Source of the DNA: Bacteriovorax stolpii
Lineage (GTDB): Bacteria; Bdellovibrionota; Bacteriovoracia; Bacteriovoracales; Bacteriovoracaceae
Assembly: GCA_945862475.1 (NCBI GenBank)
Contig: CAMAYW010000076.1
Coordinates: 1-8,825, forward strand
Length of the DNA: 8,825 nucleotides
Reading direction: 5' to 3'
The notes below the pieces were generated by a model, which had not been told where the DNA came from, ran no database searches, and saw only the letters and a list, made by a program, of their open reading frames with translations. A program made the position numbers and the translations under genes. Positions 1 through 6,957 of this stretch are shown here, one piece after another (within the stretch, counting starts at the first letter, position 1; every line of letters starts with the position of its first letter).

Positions 1-961
1 TTGGGGAAAACGCTTTATTGCCCTCATGAAACTTCGTCAATTTGGACAAACAATTCGAGATGATGGTCCAGAGACTCACAAAAAGAAAAAAGGGACTCCC
101 ACTTTTGGTGGAGTTTTTATTTTAGGATCTGCAGCAATTGCATGTTTAATTTGTGGAAATTTCGTTTCTTTCCCGTTTCTTATTGCTTCTTTTGTAACTC
201 TCTCTTACTTTTTCTTAGGTGGGCTCGATGATTATCTCAAAGTGTTAAAGAAGAACACGAAGGGTGTTTCTGCGAGACAAAAATTAGTATGGCAGTTTTC
301 TACTGCGCTCATCGCTTCATACGTCATGATCAAGTGGGGAGTTACGGATTCAAAAATCTATCTGCCATTTCTAAAAGATCCCGTCATCGATATTGGTTGG
401 TTCTATGTTCCGTTTGCAGCCTTCGTTATTGTGGGATCCTCCAATGCTCTCAATTTAACTGACGGACTTGATGGACTTGCTATTGGGCCAACAATTACGT
501 CTGCAGCGACTCTTGGGTTACTAGCTTATCTCGCTGGTCACTCTGAACTCGCAAATTATCTTCTTATTCCCTATGTCCCTGACGTAGGAGAACTATTGGT
601 TCTCGTGTCTGCTATTATTGGGGCCGGTGTGGGCTTTCTTTGGTACAACGCATATCCAGCTGAAATTTTCATGGGGGATGTTGGTTCCCTATCGCTTGGC
701 GGGGGGCTAGGCACCATAGCAGTTCTCACAAAGAACGAATTTCTGTTCGTCTTAATTGGCGGAATTTTTGTGATTGAAGCACTTTCAGTTATTATTCAGG
801 TGGCATCATTTAAAACTCGTGGCAAAAGAATCTTCAAAATGGCCCCCATTCATCATCATTTTGAGTTGATGGGATGGCCAGAGACTAAAGTGATTGTGAG
901 ATTTTGGATTGTGAGTCTCATTTTTGCGATCATTGCACTGGCCACATTAAAACTAAGATAA
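1..961 (+). CDS. mraY: Phospho-N-acetylmuramoyl-pentapeptide transferase MraY (5' truncated by window edge)
   Basis: MraY is an integral membrane enzyme that transfers phospho-MurNAc-pentapeptide from UDP to undecaprenyl phosphate, making lipid I. The reading frame is open back to base 2, and the residues before the first visible Met (base 26) already match the family, so that Met is internal. About 40 N-terminal residues, including the first membrane helix, lie outside the window. Counting from the Met at base 26: DDGPETH at 12-18, GTPTFGG at 23-29, the acidic pair in LDDYLK (68-69), NALNLTDGLDGLA at 140-152, FMGDVGS at 215-221 (Asp218, matching a catalytic Asp of the family) and APIHHHFE at 273-280. 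Hydrophobic segments between these fit a polytopic protein. The C-terminus is complete. murD follows after 17 bases, so the two are probably cotranscribed. No key residue is missing in the visible part. Confidence 0.97.
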   Translation, partial: WGKRFIALMKLRQFGQTIRDDGPETHKKKKGTPTFGGVFILGSAAIACLICGNFVSFPFLIASFVTLSYFFLGGLDDYLKVLKKNTKGVSARQKLVWQFSTALIASYVMIKWGVTDSKIYLPFLKDPVIDIGWFYVPFAAFVIVGSSNALNLTDGLDGLAIGPTITSAATLGLLAYLAGHSELANYLLIPYVPDVGELLVLVSAIIGAGVGFLWYNAYPAEIFMGDVGSLSLGGGLGTIAVLTKNEFLFVLIGGIFVIEALSVIIQVASFKTRGKRIFKMAPIHHHFELMGWPETKVIVRFWIVSLIFAIIALATLKLR

Positions 962-978
962 AAATTTAAGGAGCATTT

Positions 979-2361
979 ATGGAAAAATATAAAGGGAAAA
1001 AAGTCCTCGTTGTTGGTCTTGGAAAAACAGGATTTGCCCTGATTAATCTTTTTACTCAGTGGGGCTGTGAAATAAAAGTCACAGATATGAAGCCCATTTT
1101 TGATCTCAATAAACAGGTTAAAAGACTTAAGAAAATTAATCCGACACCTACGATGACTTTAGGAGAACATAAAGACGAAGATTTTATTGAAGCAGAAATT
1201 ATCGTTTACTCTTCTTCTGTCGATCCAAATCTTCCACAGCTAAAAGTTGCAAGAGAACACGGAAGATCTGTTTATTCTGATTTCGCTTTCGCTTATGAAA
1301 ATTGTCACAAACCAATTGTTGCAGTTTGTGGTTCTCATGGCCGAACGATCACGGCGCATATGATTGGCTACACTTTAAAACTAGATAAAAAGAATGTGTT
1401 CATCGGTGGTACGTCTGAAGAGCCGTTTATCAATTTCTTAACGATGCAAGGAAGAGATGAAATTGATTATTGTGTGGTTGAAGTTTCTCCTCAACAACTA
1501 CAAACAGTTGAAAGCTTTAAACCCATTCTTGCAGTTTATCCAAATCTAGAGGAAAAAAACCTTTTAGGTCGATTTAAGACATCATCGGAGTATCTAGAGA
1601 CGGCATTAAAAGTCGCCAAGAATCTTGGTCCTGAAAATTTCTTGATTGTTAATTTTGATAAGCTCGCTTCAAATTCTGTTTTAAGAACTTCGCAGGCACA
1701 AACGTTTTGGTACTCGAGAAAATCATTCGTTACGATGGGCGTGATTTCAGAAATTCAGGGAACTCACTTCCACGACAAGAGAATTCACTCAAATATTCAT
1801 TTCCATTCAGAATTTAAAGTTACGGATATGAGGATTGTGGGTGTAAATAATCGTGAAAATTTGATGGCTGCAATCACCGCTTGTAAGGCCCTTAGAGTTT
1901 CAGATAGCGCCATTCAACAGTGTATTGAAAAATTCCCTGGTATTCCTCATCGCCTGGAGTTTGTCGTAGAAAAGAATGGTGTTCGTTTTTATAACGATTC
2001 TAAATCTGAAACGATGGATGAGCTTAAAGTTTCCCTCGATGCCTTTAAGGATCAAGTGATCCTCATTGCTGGAGGTAAAGAGATTGAAGGCCTTCCCTTT
2101 GATAAGTACGCCAATATTATTAGAGAAAAAGTGAGAGTTCTCGTACTCGTAGGTGAAGTAAAAGAAACCATGAACCGAGTTCTTGGGGATGTCACTCAAA
2201 CCTATCTTGTTGGTTCGTTTGATGAGTCCGTTCTTCTTGCTTATCAAAAATCAAGAACTGGGGATACGATCCTTCTTTGTCCAGGTAACGATAGCACGGA
2301 TGTGTTTCGTGACTTCGAAGAGAAAGGAAACTATTACAAAAAACTTATTTTCCAACTTTAA
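979..2361 (+). CDS. murD: MurD-family UDP-MurNAc-L-Ala:D-Glu ligase with an eroded ATP/Mg centre
   Basis: MurD is the cytoplasmic ATP-dependent ligase that adds D-Glu to UDP-MurNAc-L-Ala. Position in the cluster, 460-residue length and both outer domains support the family. The N-terminal UDP-binding domain has GLGKTG (13-18) and VTDM (34-37). The C-terminal domain has GIPHR (321-325), NDSK (339-342) and FRDFEEKG (443-450). The central ATPase domain is abnormal. The P-loop reads GSHGRTI (118-124), so the ATP-binding Lys is Arg122. The usual GGNIG motif is GGTSEE (143-148). The usual DHxD motif after TE is KNLL (193-196). The carbamylated-Lys position aligns with Ala209, anchored by Tyr205. 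The GxHN motif is GVNN (288-291). Glu168 is retained. Start: the ATG at 979 has a TAAGGAG ribosome binding site five bases upstream. There is no frameshift or stop. It could be a true but divergent MurD, or a paralogue that no longer ligates. Family assignment is firm; activity is doubtful. Confidence 0.87.
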   Translation: MEKYKGKKVLVVGLGKTGFALINLFTQWGCEIKVTDMKPIFDLNKQVKRLKKINPTPTMTLGEHKDEDFIEAEIIVYSSSVDPNLPQLKVAREHGRSVYSDFAFAYENCHKPIVAVCGSHGRTITAHMIGYTLKLDKKNVFIGGTSEEPFINFLTMQGRDEIDYCVVEVSPQQLQTVESFKPILAVYPNLEEKNLLGRFKTSSEYLETALKVAKNLGPENFLIVNFDKLASNSVLRTSQAQTFWYSRKSFVTMGVISEIQGTHFHDKRIHSNIHFHSEFKVTDMRIVGVNNRENLMAAITACKALRVSDSAIQQCIEKFPGIPHRLEFVVEKNGVRFYNDSKSETMDELKVSLDAFKDQVILIAGGKEIEGLPFDKYANIIREKVRVLVLVGEVKETMNRVLGDVTQTYLVGSFDESVLLAYQKSRTGDTILLCPGNDSTDVFRDFEEKGNYYKKLIFQL

Positions 2362-2372
2362 TTTCAAAATCC

Positions 2373-2400
2373 AGAGAGTGTCCGTAGGGGCACTCTCTTT
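2373..2400 (+). terminator. Terminator-like or attenuator hairpin after murD
   Basis: The arms AGAGAGTG (2373-2380) and CACTCTCT (2391-2398) pair perfectly. They can extend inward by one G-U and two G-C pairs, leaving a GTAG tetraloop (2384-2387) and an 11-pair stem. The hairpin starts 11 bases after the murD stop. Only a short T run (TTT, then C) follows, so it may be a leaky terminator, an attenuator or a 3'-end stabiliser rather than a full stop. Confidence 0.55.
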
Positions 2401-2422
2401 CAATAATTTCCTCCGATTAATA

Positions 2423-2451
2423 TTGAGCACAAAAAGAAGTCGCGTTACACT
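2423..2451 (+). promoter_or_regulatory. Possible sigma70-type promoter for ftsW
   Basis: TTGAGC (2423-2428) is separated by exactly 17 bases from TACACT (2446-2451); each box matches four of six consensus bases. It lies between the post-murD hairpin and ftsW. Transcription would begin near 2458, giving a leader of only about 20 bases before the ftsW start. In an AT-rich gap such a match can occur by chance, so this is tentative. Confidence 0.35.
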
Positions 2452-2477
2452 GAAAGAAACTCTAACAGTGTAGTTTT
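2446..2477 (+). other. Hairpin directly upstream of the ftsW start
   Basis: TACACTG (2446-2452) and CAGTGTA (2466-2472) are perfect inverted arms of seven bases around a 13-base A-rich loop. The second arm is followed by GTTTTC and then the ftsW ATG at 2480. In a transcript reading through from murD it would form a weak terminator-like stem next to the start codon. Its left arm coincides with the proposed -10 box, so a transcript started at that promoter would lack it. Confidence 0.4.
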
Positions 2478-2479
2478 CA

Positions 2480-3646
2480 ATGAATGAAAATAATCGACTA
2501 GAAAAGTTAACGAACTACTTCCTGATAAACGTCTTCTTTATCATCCTTTTTGGCGTGATCATGGTTTTTTCTGCGAGCTATATGTATGCGACAGAAAATA
2601 TGGGTTCGAGTTACTTCTTTCTTATCAAGCAGCTTATTTTCATCGCCATGGGTTTAGCTATTGCTCTTGTCTTTTCAAAACTCAAAATCCTTTATCTTTA
2701 TAAACAGGCCTACAAAATAAATGCCTTCTTTGGATTTTTAGTGACCCTCACTCTCGTTCCAGGATTAAGAGTTGTCATTAAGGGGTCGAAGCGTTGGTTA
2801 AATCTTGGTTTTATGAATCTTCAACCTGGTGAGTTTTTAAAATATACTCTCATGCTTGCGGCCATTCGCTATTTTGAAAACTTCAATAATTACACTCCGA
2901 AACAGCGAGTCGTTTATCTTTCTGGCATTGTTTATCCTTTGGCGATTTTTATTCTTCAGCCGGATTTTGGTACCTTTTTTATCTCTGCTCTTATTATTGG
3001 ATTCATCGCTTTCTTGAGTTCGTTTCCGAGGAAATACTTTTACTCGGCACTAGTGATGGGCATGATTGGCGCCTTTGGAATTCTCATTTCTGCACCTTAC
3101 CGAGTTAAGAGACTCCTCACTTTTCTTGACCCTTGGAAAGATCCGCGCGGAGCTGGATTTCAGGTGATTCAGTCTTTTCTCGCCTTTGCGAATGGAGCCT
3201 TTTTTGGACAGGGACTGGGAAATAGTAACGAGAAACTCTTTTATCTCCCTGAGGCCTACAATGACTTTATTTTTTCTGTTGTGGGTGAGGAGCTTGGTTT
3301 TATTGGAGTACTTGTAACTGTATTGATGTTCATTAGTTTCATTTTTATTGGACTTAAAATGGCGATCTCACTTAAATCAAGAGTGGGAAGCATCATGGTG
3401 GCGGCGATCGTTTTTGCCATTGGTTTTCAGGCCTTCATGAATATGGGAGTGGTGCTGGGAGTCTTACCAACTAAAGGTCTTAATCTTCCTTTCATTAGTT
3501 ATGGTGGATCTTCTATGGTTGCGAATTTGGCGGCCCTTGGACTGATTTTTGCTTGCGTTAAAATTCAACCGAGTGATGCTAAGGAAGTCAAAAATCTTGG
3601 GAAACAAACTCCTGTGAAAGCTTTAAGGAGTGCATTCGGCTCATGA
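2480..3646 (+). CDS. ftsW: FtsW, septal SEDS peptidoglycan glycosyltransferase
   Basis: FtsW is a polytopic inner-membrane SEDS protein that polymerises lipid II into glycan strands at the septum, working with the transpeptidase FtsI. Motifs in order: FGVIMVFSAS (24-33) in the first membrane segment, RWLNLG (105-110), LQPGEFLK (114-121; the family usually has QPSE), QPDFGT (160-165), FQVIQS (227-232), YLPEAYNDFIF (255-265) with Asp262 at the catalytic Asp position, EELGFIG (270-276), LPTKGLNLPFISYGGSS (329-345). The length, 388 residues, is normal, and about ten hydrophobic segments are visible. The short basic C-terminal tail (about 362-388) is cytoplasmic by inference. A stop codon at 2471 in the same frame leaves ATG 2480 as the only reasonable start, yet no Shine-Dalgarno sequence precedes it. 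The last bases overlap murG as ATGA, and the murG ribosome binding site lies inside this gene. FtsW rather than RodA is chosen from the cluster context. Confidence 0.96.
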   Translation: MNENNRLEKLTNYFLINVFFIILFGVIMVFSASYMYATENMGSSYFFLIKQLIFIAMGLAIALVFSKLKILYLYKQAYKINAFFGFLVTLTLVPGLRVVIKGSKRWLNLGFMNLQPGEFLKYTLMLAAIRYFENFNNYTPKQRVVYLSGIVYPLAIFILQPDFGTFFISALIIGFIAFLSSFPRKYFYSALVMGMIGAFGILISAPYRVKRLLTFLDPWKDPRGAGFQVIQSFLAFANGAFFGQGLGNSNEKLFYLPEAYNDFIFSVVGEELGFIGVLVTVLMFISFIFIGLKMAISLKSRVGSIMVAAIVFAIGFQAFMNMGVVLGVLPTKGLNLPFISYGGSSMVANLAALGLIFACVKIQPSDAKEVKNLGKQTPVKALRSAFGS

Positions 3647-4698
3647 AGTACGCAGTGATTGTTGCTGGTGGTACAGGTGGACATATCAATGCCGCTTTGG
3701 CGATTGGAGAGGCCCTTCAAGCTGAGTCTTGGGATATTCAATACCTCACGGGTAAACGTCCTCTAGACTATAAGTTATTTAAAAATCAGAAAGTTAAACA
3801 TTTAGATTCAAAACCTCTTCGAACAAAAAATCCGCTTCAGCTTGTAAGTAATATTCTCCAGAATCTTTTTAGTTTTTTTACGATCCTCATGAAATTTATA
3901 TCCCATCGTCCGAAGTTTATTGTTGGGGCCGGGGGTTATGTCTGCGGTCCGACTCTACTGGCGGGATTTTTACTCTTTATTCCTGTTTTTATTATTGAAC
4001 AGAATGCAGTGATGGGTCTTACCAACCGAATCTTAGGGTGGATTTCTAGTCTGATTTTTGTTCATTTCTCAAAAACCAGAGGTCTTTCCGGAAGTCTCGC
4101 AAAAAAAGTTCGAGTTGTGGGAAATCCAACAAGAAAATCGATTCAACCCGTTTCAGTGAAGTCCTTCGATGGAGAGTTAAAGGTTTTGGTTTTCGGAGGA
4201 AGTCTTGGGGCTTCACAAATAAATAAGGTCATTTGGGAATTATTAGAGAATCCTTCTGTTGAGAAATTAACGATTCATCATCAATTAGGGGGAGATGTAA
4301 AAGCTCCTTTGGTTAAGACGACGGTAAACTACATTCCACTTTCCTATATCGATGACATGCAAAAAGAATATGAGTGGTGTGATGTGATTATATCTCGCGC
4401 CGGTGCAAGTACGGTGTCAGAGCTCGCAATTATCAAAAAGCCAGTGCTCATTTTCCCTTACCCGGCCGCCACTGATAATCATCAATTCTATAATGCTCAA
4501 ATTTTCCAACAGGAATCTGATTTTACAGTTGAAGTTCTAGATCCAAAACTCCCCCATGCCGACTGCGTTAAAAGGACACAGGATTTCCTTTTCAAGGCCA
4601 GTCATCAAGAGTTAAAGTACTCAAAAACCCCCTCTCCAGGAAATCATACCTGCGATGAGGTTTTAAGAGAGATTAAATCGCATGTTGGGATGGCTTAA
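3643..4698 (+). CDS. murG: MurG, lipid II-forming GlcNAc transferase
   Basis: MurG is a peripheral membrane GT-B glycosyltransferase on the cytoplasmic face that adds GlcNAc from UDP-GlcNAc to lipid I, producing lipid II. The N-terminal domain has GGTGGHINAALA (9-20; the usual Pro before Ala is replaced), VGAGGYVCGP (94-103) and EQNAVMGLTNRILG (119-132). The linker has VVGNPTR (158-164). The C-terminal, nucleotide-binding domain has GGSLGASQIN (185-194), SRAGASTVSEL (251-261) with the conserved Glu260, and PYPAATDNHQFYNA (272-285). The length of 351 residues is typical; the region after 290 is shorter and more divergent than usual. A hydrophobic patch near 68-86 fits membrane association. The start overlaps the ftsW stop as ATGA, with AAGGAG at 3625-3630 placed 12 bases upstream, so translation is probably coupled. 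The gene overlaps murC by 17 bases. Confidence 0.96.
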   Translation: MKYAVIVAGGTGGHINAALAIGEALQAESWDIQYLTGKRPLDYKLFKNQKVKHLDSKPLRTKNPLQLVSNILQNLFSFFTILMKFISHRPKFIVGAGGYVCGPTLLAGFLLFIPVFIIEQNAVMGLTNRILGWISSLIFVHFSKTRGLSGSLAKKVRVVGNPTRKSIQPVSVKSFDGELKVLVFGGSLGASQINKVIWELLENPSVEKLTIHHQLGGDVKAPLVKTTVNYIPLSYIDDMQKEYEWCDVIISRAGASTVSELAIIKKPVLIFPYPAATDNHQFYNAQIFQQESDFTVEVLDPKLPHADCVKRTQDFLFKASHQELKYSKTPSPGNHTCDEVLREIKSHVGMA

Positions 4699-6058
4699 AA
4701 CAACTAAATTACACTTCATTGGTATTGGCGGAATTGGGATGAGTGGAATTGCAGAGGTTCTTCTTGATCTCGGTTATTCTGTTTCTGGATCAGATCTGAA
4801 TTCTTCACCAGTCGTAGAAAATTTAAAATCTAAGGGTGCAGAAATCTTCATTGGCCACAGGGCTTCAAACGTTGAAGGAACTGCGCTCATTATTTATAGC
4901 TCCGCTATTGATAATAAAAATCCTGAAGTCATCCGTGCCAAACAACTTCAAATTCCCATGATTCGAAGAGCTGAAATGCTCGCAGAACTTATGCGCCTAA
5001 AGTTCGGAATCGCTGTGGCCGGATCCCATGGTAAAACAACGACAACAAGTCTCATCGCAACTATTTTTCATGAAGCAAACCTTGATGCCACTTACATCAT
5101 CGGAGGAATCGTAAGAAACCTCGGTGGCAATGCAAAGAAAGGGGACGGAGAGTATTTGATAGCCGAGGCCGATGAGTCTGATGGATCATTTCTTCTTTTA
5201 AATCCGATTATGGCAGCTGTGACAAATATTGATGATGATCATCTTGATCATTACGGCACGAAAGAAAAAATTGTTGAAGCCTTTATTGAGTTTGTGAATA
5301 AGACTCCTTTTTACGGAAGAGTTGCTCTGAACGCGAATGATGCCACTTCAGTTGAAATTAAAAGTAAAGTGAAACGCCCCATCGTTTGGTACGGAATTGA
5401 AGTTGGTGGCGACGACATCGATTACGTTGCCAACGAAGTTGAATTATCAGCATCGGGAACCAAGTTTGATCTTTATTTTAAAGGTGAGAAAGTAACTCGC
5501 ATTCAAACTAATCTCATGGGGTATCATAATATTTCCAATTCACTTGCCGCGATAGCGATCTCAAGAGAAGCAGGCCTTGGTTGGGATATTATCCAAAAAG
5601 GATTGTTAAGTTTTCAAGGAGTCGGTCGTCGCCTGGAAAAACTTTATGAGAAGAACTCCTTCGTTATTATTGATGATTACGGACATCACCCCACTGAAGT
5701 AAAAGCTACGATTTCTACTTTGAGAAAAGTTGATACAAGATCACTGTGCGTGATTTTTGAACCTCATCGTTTTTCTAGAACTCAAAATTTCTGGAAAGAA
5801 TTTCAAGAATGTTTTGAGGGGGCTGATGAACTTTTTCTCGCTCCCATTTATGCGGCATCTGAAAACCCAATTGATGGAATAACTTCAGAGGCCCTCATAA
5901 GTGAAATGAAGGCCAAGGGAAAGAATGTCCATTTTCTTTCAAGTTTAGAATCGATGAAAGATCTCATTCATGAGAGAAAAAATAAAGAAATGGTTTTTGT
6001 AACTCTGGGAGCTGGCGCTATCTCAAAAAAAATTCGGGAGATGGTTAAAGCTCTATGA
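4682..6058 (+). CDS. murC: MurC, UDP-N-acetylmuramate:L-alanine ligase
   Basis: MurC is a cytoplasmic ATP-dependent ligase that adds L-Ala to UDP-MurNAc, the first residue of the stem peptide. All family signatures are present: the N-terminal UDP-binding motif GIGGIGMSGIAE (14-25), an intact P-loop GSHGKTTTT (114-122) with Lys118, EADESDGSF (162-170), TNIDDDHLDHY (181-191), GYHNISNSLAA (280-290), GVGRRLEK (313-320), DDYGHHPTE (331-339), EPHRFSRT (360-367) and LGAGAI (442-447). The length of 458 residues is normal. The start at 4682 lies inside the end of murG (17-base overlap), with a purine-rich AAGAGAGA stretch (4665-4672) upstream, which suggests translational coupling. Its stop overlaps murB as ATGA. 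Mpl, a related ligase, is less likely given the length and the cluster position. The intact ATP centre here contrasts with the altered one in the neighbouring murD. Confidence 0.97.
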   Translation: MLGWLKTTKLHFIGIGGIGMSGIAEVLLDLGYSVSGSDLNSSPVVENLKSKGAEIFIGHRASNVEGTALIIYSSAIDNKNPEVIRAKQLQIPMIRRAEMLAELMRLKFGIAVAGSHGKTTTTSLIATIFHEANLDATYIIGGIVRNLGGNAKKGDGEYLIAEADESDGSFLLLNPIMAAVTNIDDDHLDHYGTKEKIVEAFIEFVNKTPFYGRVALNANDATSVEIKSKVKRPIVWYGIEVGGDDIDYVANEVELSASGTKFDLYFKGEKVTRIQTNLMGYHNISNSLAAIAISREAGLGWDIIQKGLLSFQGVGRRLEKLYEKNSFVIIDDYGHHPTEVKATISTLRKVDTRSLCVIFEPHRFSRTQNFWKEFQECFEGADELFLAPIYAASENPIDGITSEALISEMKAKGKNVHFLSSLESMKDLIHERKNKEMVFVTLGAGAISKKIREMVKAL

Positions 6059-6954
6059 ATTATGTAGATAAGATAAGGGAAGTTTCTGATCTCGAATTCC
6101 ATCAGAATCATGACCTGACTGGATTTACGACCATGAGGCTTTCTTCGGTGGGAGATCTCATTGAGGTGAGGACTGTAGCAGCTCTTCAAAAACTCCTTCC
6201 TATTTTAAAGTCCCATTCAAAAAAATATCTTGTTGTTGGTTGGGGGGCCAATCAAATCCTGCCGGCCCAATGTGATGACCTAATCATTCATCTCGATTTT
6301 TTATTCGATCAGAACGATCTGAGTGAATTAAGAGACGAATATGTTCTGCCCGCTTCGATCGGATTAAATCATTTAACTGCACTCGCGGTGAGATTTGGTC
6401 TTAAGGGGTGGGATGTTTTTACAGGCATACCAGCTTCTTTAGGTGGGGCTATTTTTATGAATGCTGGAACTAACTTAGGTGAAATCGGATCACTCATAAA
6501 AAGTGTACAGCTTGTCACTTCCGATGGAATTCTTAGGGATGAAGTTATTAACTCAAGAAGTTTTTCCTATCGACATAATCACTTCGTAGGACCAGGGGAA
6601 GTGATTGTAGGGGCAACACTTATTCATCATGGAACCGACACAGCTATCTCTCAAAAGATTAAAGATTATTTAGAGTACAGAAAAAAAACTCAACCTTTGG
6701 CGACTAAAAATTGTGGCTGCGTATTTAAAAATCCCTATAAAGAATTCCAGGCCGGACGACTCATTGATCTGATGGGACTCAAGGGTTTGAGTGTTGGTGG
6801 ATTGAGAGTCAGTCCCAAGCACGCCAATTTTATTGAAAACTCCGGAAACTCAAATTGGGATCAATTTGAATCCCTGGTGAATATCATAAAATCTAACATG
6901 GACCATTTCTATGGAATTGAATTTGAATTGGAAGTAAAAATCCCCTATCATTAA
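6055..6954 (+). CDS. murB: MurB, UDP-N-acetylenolpyruvoylglucosamine reductase (Cys variant)
   Basis: MurB is a cytoplasmic FAD enzyme that uses NADPH to reduce UDP-GlcNAc-enolpyruvate to UDP-MurNAc. The 299-residue length fits the shorter (type II) MurB group. The FAD-binding domain shows FTTMRLSSVGD (24-34), where most relatives have a GG pair; VGWGANQI (61-68), where GxGSN is usual; and a well-kept GIPASLGGAIFMNAG (124-138). The substrate domain shows FSYRHNHF (170-177) with the conserved Arg173, NCGCVFKNP (219-227), AGRLIDLMGLKG (233-244), SPKHANFIEN (253-262) and the C-terminal FELEV (290-294) with the likely catalytic Glu293. Cys222 occupies the position of the proton-donating Ser (Ser229 in E. 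coli). Cys there is, from memory, found in some MurB lineages, so activity is plausible. The start overlaps the murC stop as ATGA. The stop is followed after three bases by ftsQ in the same frame. Confidence 0.93.
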   Translation: MNYVDKIREVSDLEFHQNHDLTGFTTMRLSSVGDLIEVRTVAALQKLLPILKSHSKKYLVVGWGANQILPAQCDDLIIHLDFLFDQNDLSELRDEYVLPASIGLNHLTALAVRFGLKGWDVFTGIPASLGGAIFMNAGTNLGEIGSLIKSVQLVTSDGILRDEVINSRSFSYRHNHFVGPGEVIVGATLIHHGTDTAISQKIKDYLEYRKKTQPLATKNCGCVFKNPYKEFQAGRLIDLMGLKGLSVGGLRVSPKHANFIENSGNSNWDQFESLVNIIKSNMDHFYGIEFELEVKIPYH

Positions 6955-6957
6955 TTC

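Noticed and set aside
1900..2247. A 115-codon minus-strand open frame inside murD.
   Set aside because: It is fully antisense to a conserved part of murD, with no recognisable domain or start signal. The similar minus-strand frames at 5968-6189, 7386-7610 and 8050-8256 were rejected for the same reason.
979..2361. That the odd MurD motifs come from a frameshift or sequencing error.
   Set aside because: The altered residues are separate substitutions spread over about 170 codons, with conserved sequence between them in one open frame. A local frame error would garble a continuous stretch.
2183..2473. A 96-codon + strand open frame spanning the end of murD and the gap before ftsW.
   Set aside because: Most of it lies in another frame of murD, its composition looks random, and it has no ribosome binding site or recognisable motif. 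It is a shadow.
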